This document shows, piece by piece, positions 61,799-64,000 of a DNA stretch of 64,000 bases. Location of the stretch: assembly GCF_036030735.1 (NCBI RefSeq), contig NZ_CP107928.1, positions 558,001 to 622,000 of the forward strand, given 5' to 3'. Positions within the stretch are counted from its first letter, which is position 1, and every line of letters starts with the position of its first letter. Under the pieces are notes generated by a model. The model worked only from the letters and a program-made list of their open reading frames with translations, was not told the DNA's origin and ran no database searches. The position numbers and the translations under genes were made by a program. This DNA is from Streptomyces sp. NBC_00425. Its GTDB lineage: Bacteria; Actinomycetota; Actinomycetes; Streptomycetales; Streptomycetaceae.

Positions 61799-62404
61799 TC
61801 ATTCATCGGCGGCTCGGGCCGGACGGAGAAGTGCACCAAGTCCTGGAGCCAGGAGGCCGACGACCCGCTCGGAGTCCATGGCGGCCATCGGGTTCAGCCT
61901 GAGAACGTAACGGCTGAAGATCAGTCCGAGAGTCGTCGTCAGCACGGCCCCCGCTCGTTCTGCGGCGTCGGCTCCGCCGATGCGCTCCGCCAGCCGGGCG
62001 GTCAGTTCCCGCTCGACGTACTCGCGGAACGCGCGCATGAGCGCCGGGTCCCGCTGGGCCTGGGTGACCAGCAGTGTCAGCGGGCCGCCGAATTCCGGAT
62101 CATCCCATACGTCCAGGACGGCCCGGACGATCTGTTCGGGCATCTGCCCGGGATCGCCCTCGAGCACGCGGGCCATCACCTGGCCCGGGCTGATCCCGAG
62201 CGCCATCGCCCCACCGAACAGCCCTTGCTTGGAGCCGAAGTGATAGCTGATCAGGGCCGGGTCCACGCCGGCTGCCGAGGCGACGGCTCGCATCGTCGTC
62301 GCGTGGTAGCCGTGCCGCAGGAAGGCCGTCTTCGCCGCCGCCAGAATCCTCTCCTTGGCGTCGGAGCCTCCACGCGGACGTCCACGAGATTTATTCATCA
62401 CCAT
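61799..62404 (-). CDS. TetR-family transcriptional regulator (201 aa)
   Basis: ATG at 62404 or 62398. The N-terminal DNA-binding domain is clear: RILAAAKTAFLRHGYHATTM, then AVASAAGVDPALISYHFGSK. The C-terminal ligand-binding half is helical (EQIVRAVLDVWDDPEFGGPL, then ALMRAFREYVERELTARLAE). TetR repressors usually control a neighbouring gene; here the closest upstream gene is the secreted amidase-like protein and the closest downstream is the LAL, all on the same strand. Confidence 0.9.
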   Translation of the reverse strand: MVMNKSRGRPRGGSDAKERILAAAKTAFLRHGYHATTMRAVASAAGVDPALISYHFGSKQGLFGGAMALGISPGQVMARVLEGDPGQMPEQIVRAVLDVWDDPEFGGPLTLLVTQAQRDPALMRAFREYVERELTARLAERIGGADAAERAGAVLTTTLGLIFSRYVLRLNPMAAMDSERVVGLLAPGLGALLRPARAADE

Positions 62405-62543
62405 TGAATATCACAGGGCCCCGGACTCTCGTGCGGCGTGCAGGTGCTCACAAAGCCCAGGTCACGCCCGGGCCGGCGCCCAGCGGGCGCGGCCCGGGCG
62501 ACGGCCGCGGCGTGTGAGCGCCGCTGCCGCCGCCCTGTCGGGT

Positions 62544-63404
62544 TCAGCGGGTGATGTCGACGAAGACCATGGGCCGGTCGGCGACGGTGTGGAACGCGGC
62601 CTCGTTGCGGCCCCACCAGTGACCGGTCGGCCTGCCGGTGAGGGCGTCGGCCTGGATGAAGATCGTTCCGCGGCCGGCACCGCTCCATTCCTTCGTGGCA
62701 AGTCCCGGAGAGCCCTCGACCCGGGTGTCCCGGAACGCCCAGTGCGGCGACGTCTTGCTGGAGTAGGCGACGCCGTGCGGGGCGGAGGTGCTGTCGGAGA
62801 CCCTGACCGCGTACTCCTGGGTGGCGCTGTTGCCGTCGCGCTCGAACGGTGCCACGGACTGCACGACCATCATGTGCCCGGTAGCGCCGCCGTCCGAGCC
62901 GTCCAGGTACTTCACCGCGATGACGGAACCCGCATGCAGGTCGCTGACCCGCTGTGCGGAGGGGCGGTCGACGTGATCGCTCATGTCATCGAGCGCGCCG
63001 CCGGCGGACGTGTCGGTGAAGGCGTCGTAGTACTGCTCCGAGGTCGGGCTGCGGAAGCCGATACCGGAGGTGAACCACGCGTCGGTGGCCCAGGAGTATG
63101 CGTGTTTCATCGAGGCGGTGAGGAACTGCGCGCACTTGGCCTCGACCTGATAGGAGCTGGGATTCCCGGGCGTGCCCCAGACGACCGTGGCCGTGGCGGA
63201 GTCCGCGTGGGCGCCGGCACCGGGGTAGAAGTTCTCCGGGTCCTGTCCCGGCCAGCCCAGTGACGCGAGTTGGTCGATGATCTCGTTCTCGGCGGCCACC
63301 AGGGGGGCGCCGTCTTCGATTCCGTCTGCCTGCGCCGCAGTGGGCACGACCGCCAGAACGACGGCTGCCGACACTGCGCACAGGGGGCCTATGAGCTTGT
63401 TCAT
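62544..63404 (-). CDS. Secreted amidase-like (NlpC/P60-type fold) protein (286 aa)
   Basis: ATG at 63404. Signal peptide MNKLIGPLCAVSAAVVLAVV followed by PTAAQADG. The central region (ASMKHAYSWATDAWFTSGIG, then LHAGSVIAVKYLDGSDGGAT and GHMMVVQSV) resembles putative amidase or cysteine-peptidase domains of secreted actinomycete proteins, with a Cys near residue 95 (KCAQFLTASM) and His in GHMMVV as possible catalytic residues. The C-terminus HWWGRNEAAFHTVADRPMVF is shared with the 133-residue secreted protein. Role in cell-wall or peptide cleavage is inferred. Confidence 0.7.
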   Translation of the reverse strand: MNKLIGPLCAVSAAVVLAVVPTAAQADGIEDGAPLVAAENEIIDQLASLGWPGQDPENFYPGAGAHADSATATVVWGTPGNPSSYQVEAKCAQFLTASMKHAYSWATDAWFTSGIGFRSPTSEQYYDAFTDTSAGGALDDMSDHVDRPSAQRVSDLHAGSVIAVKYLDGSDGGATGHMMVVQSVAPFERDGNSATQEYAVRVSDSTSAPHGVAYSSKTSPHWAFRDTRVEGSPGLATKEWSGAGRGTIFIQADALTGRPTGHWWGRNEAAFHTVADRPMVFVDITR

Positions 63405-64000
63405 CGTGCTGATCTTCTTCTTTCTGTGAAGCTGTTCTGTCGCGGCGGAGTCGGCCACTGCCTGCAGGGCGGGGGTGGCCGGACGGCACAGCCGGATGTA
63501 GTGCAGTGCCGCGGAGGTGGGATCACCCGTCGCGCGGCCGCGGCCAACGGGAACCGGCCGCCCTGCCGTCTCAGCGACCCGCCTCACCGGCAGCGGCCGG
63601 AGTCCGGGCTCCCGTGAAGGGCGTTCCAGGTCGGCCGCCTTCCCTCACCGCGAAAACTGCCCGCCTCAGGCACCGCTCCGGTTGCTCGGGCAAGCAGGGT
63701 CAGTCAACCGTGAGCCGGGGAAGGGGAGATGAGTAATCCCTGCCCATCCGGGCGGCCGGGGGCAGGCCATACGTCTCGCAGGAGGCGCTGGCCCTGATCT
63801 CAGACGTACGGGGCGCCGGGTCGGTCTGAAACGTAGATCGCGTGGTCATGCAGCATGGTTGCGCCGGGTCCGAGGTGGCCGCGGCCGCGCTGTGCCGATC
63901 GCGTCCGGCAGCGACGCGCCTGGGAGCTCGCCGCTGATCTGGGACCGTCTCGAAGACGCTCCGGAGCCGGAGCGGGCCGCCGAGCAGCCCCGCGTTTTGC
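63405..64000. other. Right-edge region, no confident gene
   Basis: The 596-bp stretch to the window edge holds the promoter side of the amidase-like gene and short Arg-rich frames that look like shadows. No RNA gene or repeat is visible. Confidence 0.3.

Overview
The window looks like a chromosomal accessory region of a Streptomyces or close relative. It is very GC-rich, most real genes end codons in G or C, GTG starts are common, and the families are typical of the group: HTH/DUF5753 regulators with a DUF6879 partner, large LuxR (LAL) regulators, WD40-STAND proteins and many IS5, IS630, IS256, IS3, IS701, ISL3 and IS1380 remnants. Everything here was read from sequence by eye, with no database search.

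Layout. (1) 1-6.0 kb: an HTH/DUF5753 plus DUF6879 regulatory pair diverging from small conserved hypotheticals, decayed coding sequence, an orphan degenerate CRISPR-like array with type I-E spacing (4.27-4.54 kb) and half of an IS630 transposase. (2) 6.4-21.4 kb: a RiPP (ribosomally made, modified peptide) gene cluster. A Nif11-like precursor (6462-6803, +) converges on a long, largely translationally coupled minus-strand operon: JmjC-like oxygenase, DUF6445-type oxygenase, luciferase-like (LLM) oxidoreductase, TfuA, YcaO, LanB elimination and glutamylation domains in two overlapping frames, an MBL-fold protein, a second JmjC/cupin protein and a second MBL-fold protein. An alpha-dioxygenase-like haem peroxidase lies just upstream. 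TfuA with YcaO predicts backbone thioamides, and the LanB pair predicts dehydrated Ser/Thr. I do not recognise the combination as a known pathway. (3) 22.0-26.6 kb: a trypsin-STAND NTPase-13x WD40 protein overlapping a coiled-coil/zinc-ribbon gene.

(4) 26.9-40 kb: an immunity and transposon patch. It holds a WapI-type immunity gene, a frameshifted nuclease and two near-identical 1,496-bp elements (28444-29939 and 37117-38612). Each element carries a SUKH (SMI1/KNR4) gene together with a frameshifting IS5-type transposase, inside shared inverted repeats. Two identical 1,119-bp IS5 copies in opposite orientation abut these elements and bracket a hydrolase, a glycosyltransferase, a decayed regulator and a sugar epimerase. 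Copy 2 supplies the start codon of a pentapeptide-repeat gene. (5) 40.6-48 kb: a metalloprotease with a tachylectin-like C-terminus, then a graveyard of IS fragments, a DEDDh exonuclease and a defective IS3.

(6) 47.9-63.4 kb: a 65-aa ORF, a broken YcaO fragment, an MFS exporter coupled to a TPR protein, two paralogous LAL regulators, a secreted peptide ending in repeated MDPGGGGG, a threonine/serine dehydratase, a methyltransferase, a TetR regulator, and a secreted amidase-like protein with a short paralogue sharing its C-terminus. The YcaO remnant hints at a second, decayed RiPP locus, but its link to the genes around it is inference.
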